A stretch of 64,000 nt of DNA. Origin: Pandoraea apista (lineage in GTDB: Bacteria; Pseudomonadota; Gammaproteobacteria; Burkholderiales; Burkholderiaceae). Positions 9,447 through 19,473 of the stretch are shown one piece after another. Numbering within the stretch: the stretch's first letter is position 1; every line of letters begins with the position of its first letter. The translations under genes and the position numbers were made by a program. The notes below the pieces were generated by a model, which was not told the DNA's origin, searched no databases, and saw nothing but the letters and a program-made list of their open reading frames with translations. Location of the stretch: assembly GCF_001465595.2 (NCBI RefSeq), contig NZ_CP013481.2, positions 3,162,001-3,226,000 on the forward strand. Direction: 5' to 3'.

Positions 9447-9866
9447 ATGCCAAGCAAAATCACTGGTTTCAAGCCGCTTCTCTGCGCGGCGGCGGCATCT
9501 TTCGGCATACTAAGTGCCGCGCCTGCCATCGCGCAGTACACCGGCCCGACCGCCAGCCCAGCAACGACCGGAAGCGTGATGGTACCGTCAGTGGCATCGC
9601 ATGTTACGACGGTAGAACGAGCGCTGGTTGCCCCCGACGATGCGGTGGCCGTAATCGAGGGCTTCATCGTCAACCGCCTCAAGCACGAGCATTACACGTT
9701 CCGCGACGACGCCGGCAGGACTATCGAAATCGAGCTAGACGACAAGTACCTGCCGCCGGGTCGGCAAATCACCGACACGACCCGTGTGCGTATCACCGGC
9801 GAAGTCGATCGCCATCGCTTCCGCCCGAACGATATCGACGTGAAGCGCATCGAAATCCTGCCGTAA
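9447..9866 (+). CDS. Periplasmic YgiW/YdeI-type OB-fold stress protein
   Basis: 139-residue protein with a Sec signal peptide (MPSKITGFKPLLCAAAASFG, probable cleavage after AIAQ). It is followed by a BOF/DUF388 OB-fold domain (about residues 50-139) with the family pattern VIEGFIVNRLKHEHYTFRDD, then IEIELDDKY and a C-terminal VKRIEIL strand. Relatives (YgiW, YdeI, VisP) are periplasmic and associated with peroxide or cationic-peptide stress tolerance; VisP binds lysozyme inhibitors and peptidoglycan. The molecular role here is unknown. It stands alone between msrB and yciB and reads in the same direction. Confidence 0.85.
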   Translation: MPSKITGFKPLLCAAAASFGILSAAPAIAQYTGPTASPATTGSVMVPSVASHVTTVERALVAPDDAVAVIEGFIVNRLKHEHYTFRDDAGRTIEIELDDKYLPPGRQITDTTRVRITGEVDRHRFRPNDIDVKRIEILP

Positions 9867-10033
9867 GACGAAGCGCCCGCCCGACCGGGTGGCGGTGTGG
9901 CGCCGCGCGCCGCGCCGCGCTTTCGGAGATTCGCCGCGTCCCTCCAGGGGCCTTTGAAATATAATGGGCGTTTGCTCCCCAGACGCCTTGTGCCCCTGGG
10001 TGTTTGCCCCCGAAGCCCCCAAGTCGAGACTTC

Positions 10034-10567
10034 ATGAAATTTCTTTTCGACCTGTTACCGGTCATTCTGTTTTTCGTCGCCTTCAAGTTCGCCGGCATTT
10101 ATGTCGCCACCGGCATCGCGATCGTGACGACAATTGCGCAAGTCCTCTGGATGTGGCTGCGTCACCGCAAGGTCGAGCCCATGCAATGGGTGAGCCTCGC
10201 AATCATCGTGGTGTTCGGCGGTGCCACCATGGTGCTGCACGACGAAACCTTCATCAAGTGGAAGCCCACGGCGCTTTACTGGCTCTTTAGTATCACGCTG
10301 TTCGTCGCCGAACTCGTCTTCGACAAGAACCTGATCCGCGCCATGATGGAAAAGCAGATGGCGCTGCCCGAGTCACTGTGGCGTGCGGTGAATTTCAGTT
10401 GGGCACTGTTCTTCCTCGCCATGGGCGTACTCAACCTCGTCATTGCTTACCATTTTTCGACCGACACCTGGGTCGACTTCAAGCTCTTCGGTGGCATGGG
10501 CCTCATGGTCGTGTTCATCGTCGTGCAGAGCCTCTGGCTCGCGAAGTACATCAAGCAAGACGAATAA
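10034..10567 (+). CDS. yciB: Inner-membrane septation protein YciB/IspZ
   Basis: 177-residue polytopic membrane protein with about five hydrophobic segments. It starts [21 protein letters not shown] and contains [20 protein letters not shown] and the conserved [16 protein letters not shown] region of the IspZ/YciB family. Family members help septation and envelope synthesis. The ATG at 10034 fits the family; the in-frame ATG at 10004 does not. A TATAAT at 9960-9965, 69 bp upstream, could be its -10 box, although no good -35 precedes it. The bolA-type gene starts 22 bp after its stop, so the two are probably co-transcribed. Confidence 0.93.
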   Translation: MKFLFDLLPVILFFVAFKFAGIYVATGIAIVTTIAQVLWMWLRHRKVEPMQWVSLAIIVVFGGATMVLHDETFIKWKPTALYWLFSITLFVAELVFDKNLIRAMMEKQMALPESLWRAVNFSWALFFLAMGVLNLVIAYHFSTDTWVDFKLFGGMGLMVVFIVVQSLWLAKYIKQDE

Positions 10568-10589
10568 CGCCCGACAGGAAGTCACCGCC

Positions 10590-10853
10590 ATGACCATGGA
10601 ACAGCAAATCGAAGCGCGTCTCACCGCTGCGCTCTCTCCCCTGGAATTCGCACTTGAGAACGATAGCGCCCGTCACGCCGGTCATGCCGGTGCCGCGTCG
10701 GGCGGTCATTACAATCTCAGGATCGTTTCCGCTGCGTTTACCGGCCGTAACCGCGTTGCGCGTCACCGCCTGGTGTATGATGCGCTAGCCGATTTGATGC
10801 AAAACGGCATTCACGCCCTCGCCATTGTTGCGCTCGCCCCCGGCGAAGCGTAA
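10590..10853 (+). CDS. BolA family protein
   Basis: 87-residue BolA/IbaG-type protein. The family core is visible as HYNLRIVSAAFTGRNRVARHRLVYDALADLM followed by IHALAI, with a His-rich loop (HAGHAGAASGGH) ahead of it. BolA proteins partner monothiol glutaredoxins in Fe-S cluster handling and affect morphology and stress. The start at 10590 (MTMEQQIE) has AGGAAG upstream; ATG 10596 is an alternative. It sits between yciB and a periplasmic foldase gene, a conserved Burkholderiales order. I cannot say which BolA subtype it is. Confidence 0.9.
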   Translation: MTMEQQIEARLTAALSPLEFALENDSARHAGHAGAASGGHYNLRIVSAAFTGRNRVARHRLVYDALADLMQNGIHALAIVALAPGEA

Positions 10854-10915
10854 TTCGCATGCGACGCGTCCCCCGTCGATTAACCTTGCCTTCGTCATTC
10901 GTTAGGAAAAACAGC

Positions 10916-11710
10916 ATGGCATTGAAACTCGCCCGCACGGCTCTGGCGCTCGGCGCCGCCGTGTCGCTGACCGCCGTCTCCCTCCCCGTCCTCGCCCAGA
11001 ATGTCGCCGTTGTGAACGGCACGCCGGTGCCTGTGGCACGTGCCGACGCCATGGTGCGCGAAATGGTGCGTCAGGGTCAGCCGAACTCGCCGCAACTGCA
11101 ACAGCAGGTGCGTGAAGAACTGGTCAAGCGCGAAGTCCTCGCGCAGGCAGCCGTCAGCAAGGGGATCGCCACTCAGCCGGACGTCAAGGCACAGCTCAAG
11201 CTGGCCGAGCAAGGCGTACTGATCCGTGCCCTTATCGCCGACTTCCAGAAGACGTCGCCCGTGACCGATGCAGAAGTTCAGGCGCGTTACGACCAACTGA
11301 AGAAGCAGTTCGGCGATAAGGAATATCACGCTCGTCACATTCTCGTGCCTAGCGAAGATACGGCCAAGGAGATCATTGCGAAGCTCAAGGGTGGCGCGAA
11401 GTTCGCCGACCTCGCCAAGCAGTACTCGAAGGACCCGGGTTCGGCACAGAACGGCGGCGACCTCGACTGGTCGCCGGCCAACGCCTACGTGCCCGAGTTT
11501 GCCGATGCCCTGCAAAAGCTCCAGAAGGGCCAGTACTCGCAAACGCCCGTCAAGACCCAGTTCGGCTACCACGTGATCGAGCTGGACGATACGCGCGATG
11601 CGCAAATCCCGCCGCTGGCCGACGTCAAGCCGCAACTCGTACAGCAGATGCAGGAAGAGAAGCTGCAAGGCTTCATCGAAGGCCTCGAGAAGAAAGCCAA
11701 AATTCAGTAA
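10916..11710 (+). CDS. Periplasmic parvulin-type peptidylprolyl isomerase
   Basis: 264-residue foldase. It has a signal peptide MALKLARTALALGAAVSLTA ending near VLAQ, a SurA/PrsA-like N-terminal helical region (about 25-120) and one parvulin domain (about 130-225). The parvulin marks are YHARHILVPSEDTAKEII, YSKDPGSAQNGGDLDW and FGYHVIELDDTR. It should assist folding of exported proteins. The ATG at 10916 has an AGGA site (TTAGGAAAAACAGC); the upstream in-frame ATG lacks a signal-like N-terminus. It ends the yciB-bolA group and is followed 25 bp later by a clear terminator. Confidence 0.93.
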   Translation: MALKLARTALALGAAVSLTAVSLPVLAQNVAVVNGTPVPVARADAMVREMVRQGQPNSPQLQQQVREELVKREVLAQAAVSKGIATQPDVKAQLKLAEQGVLIRALIADFQKTSPVTDAEVQARYDQLKKQFGDKEYHARHILVPSEDTAKEIIAKLKGGAKFADLAKQYSKDPGSAQNGGDLDWSPANAYVPEFADALQKLQKGQYSQTPVKTQFGYHVIELDDTRDAQIPPLADVKPQLVQQMQEEKLQGFIEGLEKKAKIQ

Positions 11711-11735
11711 GCTTTGTTGGTACGGCACTGAAACA

Positions 11736-11764
11736 AAAATCCCGCCTTTCGGCGGGATTTTTTT
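11736..11764 (+). terminator. Rho-independent terminator, works in both directions
   Basis: AAAATCCCGCC and GGCGGGATTTT form an 11-bp stem with loop TTTC, followed by a T run on the plus strand and matching A run before it. It ends the foldase transcript and would also stop purL, which converges from the right. A second dyad lies at 11778-11807 (ACGTTCCGC / GCGGAACGT) on the purL side. Confidence 0.9.
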
Positions 11765-11828
11765 ATGCCTGCGAGAAACGTTCCGCACGCTATCCGGCGC
11801 GGAACGTCCCCGTCGTGCCTTTACACCG

Positions 11829-14800
11829 TCAAGCCACCCAACGGCGAGCGTTGCGGAACATACGCATCCACGGGCTATCTTCGCCCCATTGCGCCGGCGC
11901 CCAGCTCATTTGCACAGTGCGGAACACGCGCTCCGGGTGCGGCATCATCACCGTGAAACGGCCGTCGCCCGTCGTCACCGACGTGAGGCCCCGCGGCGAA
12001 CCGTTCGGGTTGAACGGATACTGTTCGGTCGGTTGACCGCGGTGGTCCACGAAGCGCATCGCAGCGATCGCCTGATCAATGTTGCCTTGCTGGCCGAAGT
12101 TGGCAAAACCCTCGCCGTGCGCGATCACGATCGGCAATTGCGAGCCAGCCATGTCCTTGAAGAACAGCGACGGCGAGTCGAGCACTTCCACTTGCGTGAG
12201 ACGTGCCTCGTACTTCGATTGGTTATACGTGAACTTCGGCCATGCGGCCGCGCCGGGAATCAGGTTCGAGAGGTTGCTCATCATCTGGCAACCATTGCAA
12301 ACACCCAACGCGAACGTATCGGCACGATTGAAGAAGCCGGCGAATTGCTCGGCCAGCGCCGGGTTGAACAGAATCGTCTTCGCCCAGCCCTCACCTGCGC
12401 CCAGCGTGTCGCCATACGAGAAGCCACCGCAGGCGATGAACCCCTTGAACGCTTCAAGCGTATGACGGCCTGCAAGCAAGTCGCTCATGTGCACGTCGTA
12501 AGCGTCGAAGCCGGCCTTGTCCAACACGTAGGCCATCTCCAGATGCGAGTTCACGCCCTGTTCGCGCAGAATGGCGATCTTCGGCCGCACGCCCGTCGCG
12601 ATGAACGGTGCGGCAATGTCTTCGCTCGCATCGAAAGTCACCTTCGGCGAAAGCCCCGGATCGCTCGTGTCGTTCAGGGTTTCGTATTCGGCGTCGGCCG
12701 CTGCCGGGTTGTCGCGCAGACGCGCGATGCGCCAGCTCACCTCCGACCACACGCGTTGCAGCTCTGCGCGCGACGCGCCGAACACCTTCTTGGCGTCGCG
12801 GTAGATCTCGATGACGTCGTTCGTGTTCGGCTTACCGATCACGTTCGTGCAGCTCGACAGACCGGCTTCGCGCAGCGCCTGCAACACGGCATCGCGCTCA
12901 GACGCCCGCACCTGGATCACGCCGCCAAGCTCTTCGGAGAAGAGCGCACGGAGCGTCTTGTCTTCACGACGGCCGACCGTCTGCTTCGCCCAGTCCTTCG
13001 CGTCGCCGTAATCGGACTCGAAGCCTTCGTCGAGCGTGAGCATATCGACATTGAGCGACACCCCCACGTGGCCCGCAAAGGCCATTTCCGCCACAGTCGC
13101 GAACAAACCGCCGTCCGAACGATCGTGATAGGCGAGCAGCTTGCCTTCGCGATTGAGCTTCTGGATGGCGTTGAAGAAACGCTGAAGGTCTGCCGGATCG
13201 TCCAGATCCGGTGTCACGTCGCCAATCTGCTGCGTAACCTGTGCGAGGATACTGCCGCCAAGACGGTTCTTGTTGTGCCCTAGATCGATTGCGATCAGCA
13301 CCGTCTCGCCGACTTCCGCGACCGAGCGCAGTTGCGGCGTGAGATGGCCACGCACGTCTTCGACCGGCGCGAAAGCCGATACGATCAGCGAAACCGGCGC
13401 GACCACGTCCTTGCTGCGGCCTGCGTCTTCCCACTTGGTACGCATCGACAGCGAATCCTTGCCGACAGGGATCGACAGGCCCAGCGCCGGGCACAGTTCC
13501 ATGCCGACGGCCTTGACCGTATCGAACAGCGCCGCGTCCTCACCCTCGGTGCCACACGCCGCCATCCAGTTGGCCGACAGCTTGATCTGATCGAGCGACG
13601 CAATCGGCGCCGCCGCGATGTTGGTGATGGCCTCGCCGACTGCCATACGGCCCGATGCCGGGGCATCGATCACGGCCAGCGGCGTGCGCTCACCCATCGT
13701 CATGGCTTCGCCGCGATAACCGGCGTAATCCATCAGCGAGATGGCGCAGTCGGCCACCGGCACCTGCCACGGGCCGACCATCTGATCGCGCGCGGTCAGG
13801 CCGCCCACGGTCCGGTCGCCAATGGTGATGAGGAACGACTTGCTCGCGACCGTCGGGTGACGCAGCACGGCACGCGCCACGTCATCGAGCGACAGGCCCG
13901 TGACGTCCACCGGCGGCAGCTCTGCCTTGACTCGCGTAACGTCGCGATGCATGCGCGGCGGCTTGCCGAGCAGCACGTCCATCGGCATATCGACCGGGTC
14001 CGGCGACTCGGGGTGCATCGGGTCGACCAGCTTCAACTGACGCTCGTCCGTCGAGATACCGATCACTGCCACCGGGCAACGCTCGCGCTGGCAGACTGCC
14101 TGGAAGGCCGGGAAGCTGTCCGGCGCAATGGCCAGCACGTAGCGCTCCTGCGCTTCGTTACTCCAGATTTCGGCCGGCGACATACCCGACTCTTCGAGCT
14201 GGACCTGACGCAGATCGAATCGGGCGCCCTTGTTCGCGCCGTCAACCAGTTCCGGGAACGCATTTGAGATGCCGCCCGCGCCAACGTCGTGAATCGAGAG
14301 GATCGGGTTGGCCTCGCCCTGACGCCAGCACCAGTTGATGACTTCCTGTGCACGACGCTCGATTTCCGGGTTACCGCGCTGCACCGAATCGAAGTCGAGC
14401 TCGGCCGTGTTGGTGCCGGTCGCCATCGAACTGGCGGCGCCGCCGCCCATGCCGATGCGCATGCCCGGACCGCCGATCTGGATGAGCAGCGTGCCGGCGG
14501 GCAAGTCCTGCTTGTGCGTGTGTTGCGCAGCGATGTTGCCCAAGCCGCCCGCGATCATGATCGGCTTGTGGTAGCCGCGCACGCGACCGCCCACGTTCTG
14601 TTCGTAGGCACGGAAATAACCACCGAGGTTCGGCCGGCCGAATTCGTTGTTGAATGCAGCGCCGCCCAGCGGGCCCTCGATCATGATCTGCAACGGCGAC
14701 GCAATCCGATCCGGACGGCCGTAGTCGGCGCCGGTGTCGTCGGGCTTGCGCAGCGACGGCGGCACGGCCACGTCGCGGTCGTTCTCCCAGGGTTCGCGGG

Positions 14801-15860
14801 CGTCCGGCAGCGCCAGATTCGACACGGTGAAACCGGTCAGCCCCGACTTCGGGGTGGACCCACGACCCGTTGCGCCTTCGTCGCGAATCTCGCCGCCAGC
14901 GCCCGTCGACGCGCCCGGGAACGGCGAGATCGCCGTCGGGTGGTTGTGCGTCTCGACCTTCATCAGGGTGTGGGTAAGCTCAACGCTGCGGCCGTACTTG
15001 CCATCGGCACCGCGCGGATACCAGCGTTCCACTTCGGCGCCTTCCATCACCGAAGCGTTATCGGAATATGCCACCACCGTACCCTGCGGGTGCAACTGGT
15101 GCGTGTTCTTGATCATCTGGAACAGCGACTTGTCCTGCGCCTGACCGTCGATGGTCCATTGCGCATTGAAAATCTTGTGACGGCAATGCTCGCTGTTGGC
15201 CTGGGCGAACATCATCAGTTCCACGTCGGTCGGGTTACGCTTCAGGCTCGTGAAAGCGTCGACCAGATAGTCGATTTCGTCATCGGCCAGCGCCAGGCCA
15301 AGGTCTCGATTCGCGGCTTCGAGGGCGCCTCGGCCCACGCCGATCACGTCGACCGTCTGCAGGGGCTTGGCCGGCAGCTCGACGAAGAGGGCCTCGGCGT
15401 CGCTGCGCGTGGCCACGACCGTTTCGGTCATGCGGTCGTGCAACACGCCCGCGACACGGGCGAGCACGTCTGCGGGCAGCGACTTCTTGCCGCCAAGCAG
15501 GCCCGACTTCACGCCGATCGTGTATTCGACAGCGCGCTCGATACGGCGCACGTGATCGATGCCGCAATTACGGGCGATGTCCGTCGCCTTGCTCGCCCAA
15601 GGCGAAATCGTGCCCAGGCGCGGAATCACCAGCAACTGGTCGCCCACCGGTTCTTCGCCCACCGGCTCACCGTAAGTGAGCAGACCGGCCACACGGACCA
15701 CGTCTTCGCTCGACAGCGGTTCGGCGCTGGCTACGAGATGAACGTAGCGGGCGTCGACACGCACGATCGAACTGTCGATGGCTTGCAGGGTCTGCAGAAG
15801 ACGTTGCTGGCGGAATTCGGAAAGCGCCAAGGCGCCGGCGAAGCAGGCAATGTGAGTCAT
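11829..15860 (-). CDS. purL: Phosphoribosylformylglycinamidine synthase
   Basis: 1343-residue single-chain FGAM synthase, step four of de novo purine synthesis: FGAR + ATP + glutamine to FGAM. The N-terminal domain and two AIRS-like ATP domains carry [35 protein letters not shown] and [10 protein letters not shown]. The C-terminal class I glutamine amidotransferase has nucleophile Cys1188 in GVCNGCQMM and His1308/Glu1310 in MMPHPERVF. Length matches gamma/beta-proteobacterial PurL. The ATG at 15858-15860 gives MTHIACFAG. It is a lone gene, divergent from dadA. No purine riboswitch is apparent upstream. Confidence 0.99.
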   Translation of the reverse strand: MTHIACFAGALALSEFRQQRLLQTLQAIDSSIVRVDARYVHLVASAEPLSSEDVVRVAGLLTYGEPVGEEPVGDQLLVIPRLGTISPWASKATDIARNCGIDHVRRIERAVEYTIGVKSGLLGGKKSLPADVLARVAGVLHDRMTETVVATRSDAEALFVELPAKPLQTVDVIGVGRGALEAANRDLGLALADDEIDYLVDAFTSLKRNPTDVELMMFAQANSEHCRHKIFNAQWTIDGQAQDKSLFQMIKNTHQLHPQGTVVAYSDNASVMEGAEVERWYPRGADGKYGRSVELTHTLMKVETHNHPTAISPFPGASTGAGGEIRDEGATGRGSTPKSGLTGFTVSNLALPDAREPWENDRDVAVPPSLRKPDDTGADYGRPDRIASPLQIMIEGPLGGAAFNNEFGRPNLGGYFRAYEQNVGGRVRGYHKPIMIAGGLGNIAAQHTHKQDLPAGTLLIQIGGPGMRIGMGGGAASSMATGTNTAELDFDSVQRGNPEIERRAQEVINWCWRQGEANPILSIHDVGAGGISNAFPELVDGANKGARFDLRQVQLEESGMSPAEIWSNEAQERYVLAIAPDSFPAFQAVCQRERCPVAVIGISTDERQLKLVDPMHPESPDPVDMPMDVLLGKPPRMHRDVTRVKAELPPVDVTGLSLDDVARAVLRHPTVASKSFLITIGDRTVGGLTARDQMVGPWQVPVADCAISLMDYAGYRGEAMTMGERTPLAVIDAPASGRMAVGEAITNIAAAPIASLDQIKLSANWMAACGTEGEDAALFDTVKAVGMELCPALGLSIPVGKDSLSMRTKWEDAGRSKDVVAPVSLIVSAFAPVEDVRGHLTPQLRSVAEVGETVLIAIDLGHNKNRLGGSILAQVTQQIGDVTPDLDDPADLQRFFNAIQKLNREGKLLAYHDRSDGGLFATVAEMAFAGHVGVSLNVDMLTLDEGFESDYGDAKDWAKQTVGRREDKTLRALFSEELGGVIQVRASERDAVLQALREAGLSSCTNVIGKPNTNDVIEIYRDAKKVFGASRAELQRVWSEVSWRIARLRDNPAAADAEYETLNDTSDPGLSPKVTFDASEDIAAPFIATGVRPKIAILREQGVNSHLEMAYVLDKAGFDAYDVHMSDLLAGRHTLEAFKGFIACGGFSYGDTLGAGEGWAKTILFNPALAEQFAGFFNRADTFALGVCNGCQMMSNLSNLIPGAAAWPKFTYNQSKYEARLTQVEVLDSPSLFFKDMAGSQLPIVIAHGEGFANFGQQGNIDQAIAAMRFVDHRGQPTEQYPFNPNGSPRGLTSVTTGDGRFTVMMPHPERVFRTVQMSWAPAQWGEDSPWMRMFRNARRWVA

Positions 15861-15907
15861 GGAAGGACGGAAGGCGAGGCGTTCAAAACGCGGGGGAACG
15901 ACAAACC

Positions 15908-15940
15908 GGGATTATACCCTGCTTACCCCGGGTTATACCC
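15908..15940 (-). promoter_or_regulatory. Candidate purL -10 box within a tandem repeat
   Basis: On the minus strand a perfect TATAAT lies at 15916-15911, about 50 bp before the purL ATG. No good -35 is found at 17 bp. On the plus strand GGGATTATACCC (15908-15919) and GGGTTATACCC (15930-15940) repeat with 21-22 bp spacing, two helical turns. The repeat could be an activator or repressor site for purL or dadA. Confidence 0.35.
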
Positions 15941-16113
15941 GAGTGTGCGGCAGGCAATATGGGTAGCCTCCCGCCCCGGGAGGGCGTCTCTCTGGTAACC
16001 TATGCGCCCCGTAACGAACACGGGCCGCAAAACCGCATTTCGGTGGCGGCACGGCCAAAAACGACACTAACAAGCGAACGAGCGGGCGTTCGCCACACAC
16101 CAGACGGTTGGGA

Positions 16114-17388
16114 ATGAAGGTCATCGTTATCGGCGGCGGGGTCATCGGCACGTGTACTGCCTACTATCTGGCCGCCGCGGGGCATACGGTTACACTCGTC
16201 GAGCGCAATAGCACGGTCGCGCAAGAGAGCAGCTTTGGCAATGCGGGCGTCATCGCGCCAGGGTACGTCACGCCCTGGGCGGCGCCGGGCATGCCGCGAA
16301 AGTTGCTGGGCTACATGTTCAGCTCGGCCAGTCCGCTCATCTTCCGGCCTGGCCTGTCGGCCGGCACGTGGCGTTGGGCTGCCCGCTGGCTGCGCGAGTG
16401 CAAGCTCGAGCGCTACCGCGCCAATCGCGAGCGCATGCAACGCATTGCTTTCTACAGCCAGCGCTGCCTGCACGAACTGCGCGAAACCCACGTCTTCGAA
16501 TACGAACACACGCAGGGCTACCTGCAACTGTTCCGGACCGAGCGCGAAATCAAAATGAACGAGCCGGCGCGCGCCATGCTCACCGAGAACGAAGTGCCGC
16601 ACCGCCTGCTCACTGCCGACGAGTGCCGCAAGCTCGAGCCTGCGCTGTCGACCGATGCCCAACTGGCAGGCGGCCTGCACTTGCCGCGCGACGAGACCGG
16701 CAACTGCCCGCTCTTCACGAAACGCCTCGCCCAGATCGCCCGCGATATGGGGGTGACACTCGCCACAGAGACGACCGTGCTGTCGGTGCGCCCGAATGTC
16801 GGCCGCGCAGGCGTCACCGTCGAAACCGCGGGCACCGGGCAAGCCGCCCAGCGCGCCACGCTGGAAGCCGACGCCGTGGTGATCGCCGCGGGCGTGGCCA
16901 GCACTGCCCTGCTGCGCCCGCTTGGCATCGATCTGCCACTCTGGCCGATCAAGGGGTACTCGATCACGGTGCCGGTCAAGACGGAACTCTTCAGCCCGCG
17001 CATTGCCGTGATGGACGAATCGTACAAAACCGCCATCACGCCGCAAGGCAACCGTTTGCGCATTGCGGGCACAGCCGAACTGGGCGATACCGAACTCGTG
17101 CTGCGCGAACGCGCCATTGCCACGCTGTACAAGGTGGCCACGGACTGGTTTCCCGGCGCGGGCAAATATCGCGAGGCACGCGCCTGGGTAGGCGCGCGCC
17201 CCATGCTCCCCGACGGCCCGCCTCTGCTCGGCGCTACACACCTGCCCGGCATTTTCCTGAACGTCGGTCATGGTTCGACCGGCTGGGCCATGGCCTGCGG
17301 ATCCGGCCGGGTGCTGGCAGACGTCATCTCCGGGCAAACGCCGGAAATCGATCTGAACGGCCTGACACTCGCGCGTTACGAGCACTAA
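16114..17388 (+). CDS. dadA: D-amino acid dehydrogenase, small subunit type
   Basis: 424-residue FAD enzyme of the DadA family, which oxidatively deaminates D-alanine and other D-amino acids at the inner membrane, feeding the respiratory chain. The dinucleotide motif VIVIGGGVIGTCTAYYLAAAG (in part) opens the protein. The second FAD region TGWAMACGSGRVLADVISG is near the C-terminus, and the PLWPIKGYSITVP and NVGHGSTGW segments are typical. The ATG at 16114 gives MKVIVIGGG as in other DadA proteins; a TTG two codons upstream is the only alternative. It is divergent from purL with a 253-bp gap and has no alanine racemase (dadX) beside it. Confidence 0.93.
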   Translation: MKVIVIGGGVIGTCTAYYLAAAGHTVTLVERNSTVAQESSFGNAGVIAPGYVTPWAAPGMPRKLLGYMFSSASPLIFRPGLSAGTWRWAARWLRECKLERYRANRERMQRIAFYSQRCLHELRETHVFEYEHTQGYLQLFRTEREIKMNEPARAMLTENEVPHRLLTADECRKLEPALSTDAQLAGGLHLPRDETGNCPLFTKRLAQIARDMGVTLATETTVLSVRPNVGRAGVTVETAGTGQAAQRATLEADAVVIAAGVASTALLRPLGIDLPLWPIKGYSITVPVKTELFSPRIAVMDESYKTAITPQGNRLRIAGTAELGDTELVLRERAIATLYKVATDWFPGAGKYREARAWVGARPMLPDGPPLLGATHLPGIFLNVGHGSTGWAMACGSGRVLADVISGQTPEIDLNGLTLARYEH

Positions 17389-17695
17389 TCACCCCTCAGC
17401 GGTGCCCCTCTACTCGCACCCTCGCGCCGGAAACGCGGCCGCCGCTAAAGCGGCTAGCGGCTGCGGCAGGCGGCCTCTCTTCGATGCCCGCGGGCGGCGC
17501 CGACCGCGTTCGGAAACCCCTTCGGTCAGCTTGTGGGAAAAGACCGACATGGCATCGGGGCGCACACCTGCAGGCAGAATGCCGCGATGGCGGCATAATC
17601 TCACGATAAGCACCTAGCGCACGTCACGCCGGGCCAATGCCCTCCGCATCGGGACGCCGCGCTCGCCGCACCTGCTACCGGGAGCCTTGCCTGCT
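17389..17695. other. Intergenic region dadA-nnr
   Basis: 307 bp without a convincing gene; the short open frames here are Arg/Ala-rich and have no ribosome site. A 7-bp hairpin with a 4-base loop (ATGCCGC 17579-17585, GCGGCAT 17590-17596) lies 100 bp before nnr. It has no U tract. Confidence 0.5.
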
Positions 17696-19390
17696 ATGTC
17701 TGATTCTTTGCGCGTCAACGTTCCTGCCAACACCGCCAGTCCGAGTCCGCTGGCGCGCGTTCCAGCCCCCCGCAGCGAGGTTCCCCTCGGGCCGGCCTGC
17801 GCAACGGTGGCGCTCGATCTGTATCTTCCCGGCACATTGCGCGACGTGGAGCGGACCGCCGCCGCCGCACGCCCTGCGCATGCCTTGATGGCCCGCGCCG
17901 GGGCAGCGGTTGCCGAGTGGCTGTACGGACGCCTGCCCGCGCTGGTGAGTGCCGGCCGCCAGCCCGTCTTGATTCTCGCCGGCCCCGGCAACAATGGCGG
18001 CGACGCTTACGTCGCCGCATGCGAGTTGCACCGGCGCGGCGTACTCGTCGAAGTCTGGCAACTCGCGCCGCCCACCGCCGACGACGCCCGCTGGGCTCTC
18101 GCCAATGCCCTTGCCGCCGGCGTGACGGTTCGGGCCGCCCCCGATACCTGGCCGGCCCCGTCGGCTTACGCCTGGATTGTCGACGGTCTGTTCGGCATCG
18201 GCCTGTCGCGCCCGCTCGAAGGGGCCGCCGCAGCGCTTGTCGAGAATATCGCCTACGCTCATCGCCAAGGCACGCCCATGCTCGCCATCGACATCCCCAG
18301 CGGACTGGCGGCGGCCACCGGGGTCGCTGCCGGCAGCGTCATACGTGCCGACGTGACCATGGCAATGCTCGGCGCCTGCCCCGGCCTATTCACCGGCGAC
18401 GGCCGCGACTACGCCGGCGAGGTGCTCGTAGCCACGTTGGATGCGGACGACGCACTGACAGCGGCGCGAACAGCACTCCCCGACGGCAGCCTCATCACTA
18501 CCAGCGCGCCCAACGCCTTCCTCGCGCATTTGCCGCAACGGCATCACGCCACCCACAAGGGAAGCTATGGGTCGCTGGCGGTGTTGGGCGGACACGAAGG
18601 CATGGTCGGCGCGCCGCTACTTTCGTCACGCACCGCCCTGATGACGGGTGCCGGACGCGTCTATGTCGGGTTTGTTGCACACGATGCGCCTGCGTGGGAC
18701 CCGGTGCATCCGGAGCTGATGCTGCGCCACGCCGAAAACCTCGATCTTGCGACGATGCAGGCGGTTGCCGTCGGGCCCGGCCTCGGCACGTCCGCAGCGT
18801 CTGCCGCGTGCCTGTCACGCGCACTCGCACTCGACCACACACCGCTTGTCATCGATGCCGACGCGCTGAATCTGCTCGCTGCCGAACCAGCGCTCGCGGA
18901 GCGCGTGCGCCGCCGTGCCGGGCCTACGGTGTTGACACCGCATCCGCTCGAAGCCGCACGTCTGGCGGGCTGCGATGTGGCTCGCATTCAATCTGACCGA
19001 CTGGCTTCCGCCCGCGCGCTCGCGCAGCATTTCGGCGCGACCATCGTGCTCAAGGGGTCCGGCAGCATCGTCGACGACGGAACCCACGCCTGGATCAATA
19101 CGACAGGAAACGCCGGGCTGGCCACGGCGGGCACGGGCGATGTGCTCACCGGCGCCATCGGCGCGCTGCTCGCGCAGGGCATGCCCGCAACGCAGGCGGC
19201 ACTTGCCGCGGTATGGCTGCATGGCCGAGCCGCCGAACGCTGCGTATGCGCAGGTGCCGGACCTGCCGGACTGACGGCGTCCGAACTTTTGCCCGCAATA
19301 CGCGCCGAACTGGCGGATTTGCTGAACGAGGTAACGCCCGTGACACCCCTTACTCAATCACCTGGCGGGTCGCGCACCGATCCCCCCTGA
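17696..19390 (+). CDS. nnr: Bifunctional NAD(P)H-hydrate epimerase/dehydratase
   Basis: 564-residue repair enzyme for hydrated NADH/NADPH. The N-terminal YjeF_N epimerase domain (about 1-225) shows ILAGPGNNGGDAYVAACELHR and IVDGLFGIGLSRPL. The C-terminal ADP-dependent dehydratase domain (about 250-545) shows THKGSYGSLAVLGGHEGMVG, LTPHPLEAARLAG and the catalytic NAGLATAGTGDVLTGAIGAL segment. ATG 17696 has GGGAG 11 bp upstream; TTG 17687 is less likely. The C-terminal tail after residue 550 (Thr/Pro-rich) is unconserved. pgi follows 83 bp downstream on the same strand. Confidence 0.95.
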   Translation: MSDSLRVNVPANTASPSPLARVPAPRSEVPLGPACATVALDLYLPGTLRDVERTAAAARPAHALMARAGAAVAEWLYGRLPALVSAGRQPVLILAGPGNNGGDAYVAACELHRRGVLVEVWQLAPPTADDARWALANALAAGVTVRAAPDTWPAPSAYAWIVDGLFGIGLSRPLEGAAAALVENIAYAHRQGTPMLAIDIPSGLAAATGVAAGSVIRADVTMAMLGACPGLFTGDGRDYAGEVLVATLDADDALTAARTALPDGSLITTSAPNAFLAHLPQRHHATHKGSYGSLAVLGGHEGMVGAPLLSSRTALMTGAGRVYVGFVAHDAPAWDPVHPELMLRHAENLDLATMQAVAVGPGLGTSAASAACLSRALALDHTPLVIDADALNLLAAEPALAERVRRRAGPTVLTPHPLEAARLAGCDVARIQSDRLASARALAQHFGATIVLKGSGSIVDDGTHAWINTTGNAGLATAGTGDVLTGAIGALLAQGMPATQAALAAVWLHGRAAERCVCAGAGPAGLTASELLPAIRAELADLLNEVTPVTPLTQSPGGSRTDPP

Positions 19391-19473
19391 AACGGCATAT
19401 CCCGTAATACCCGCCTACTCCTTCATTTCGGCGCGATTGCCCTGCGACTCCCGTTATACTTCGCTTTATCGAA

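Noticed and set aside
14289..15998. 569-codon open frame antisense to purL
   Set aside because: Same compositional artefact; purL on the other strand is a complete, motif-verified enzyme.
17402..17617. Overlapping small frames between dadA and nnr
   Set aside because: No ribosome site, low-complexity Ala/Arg composition and competing frames on both strands.
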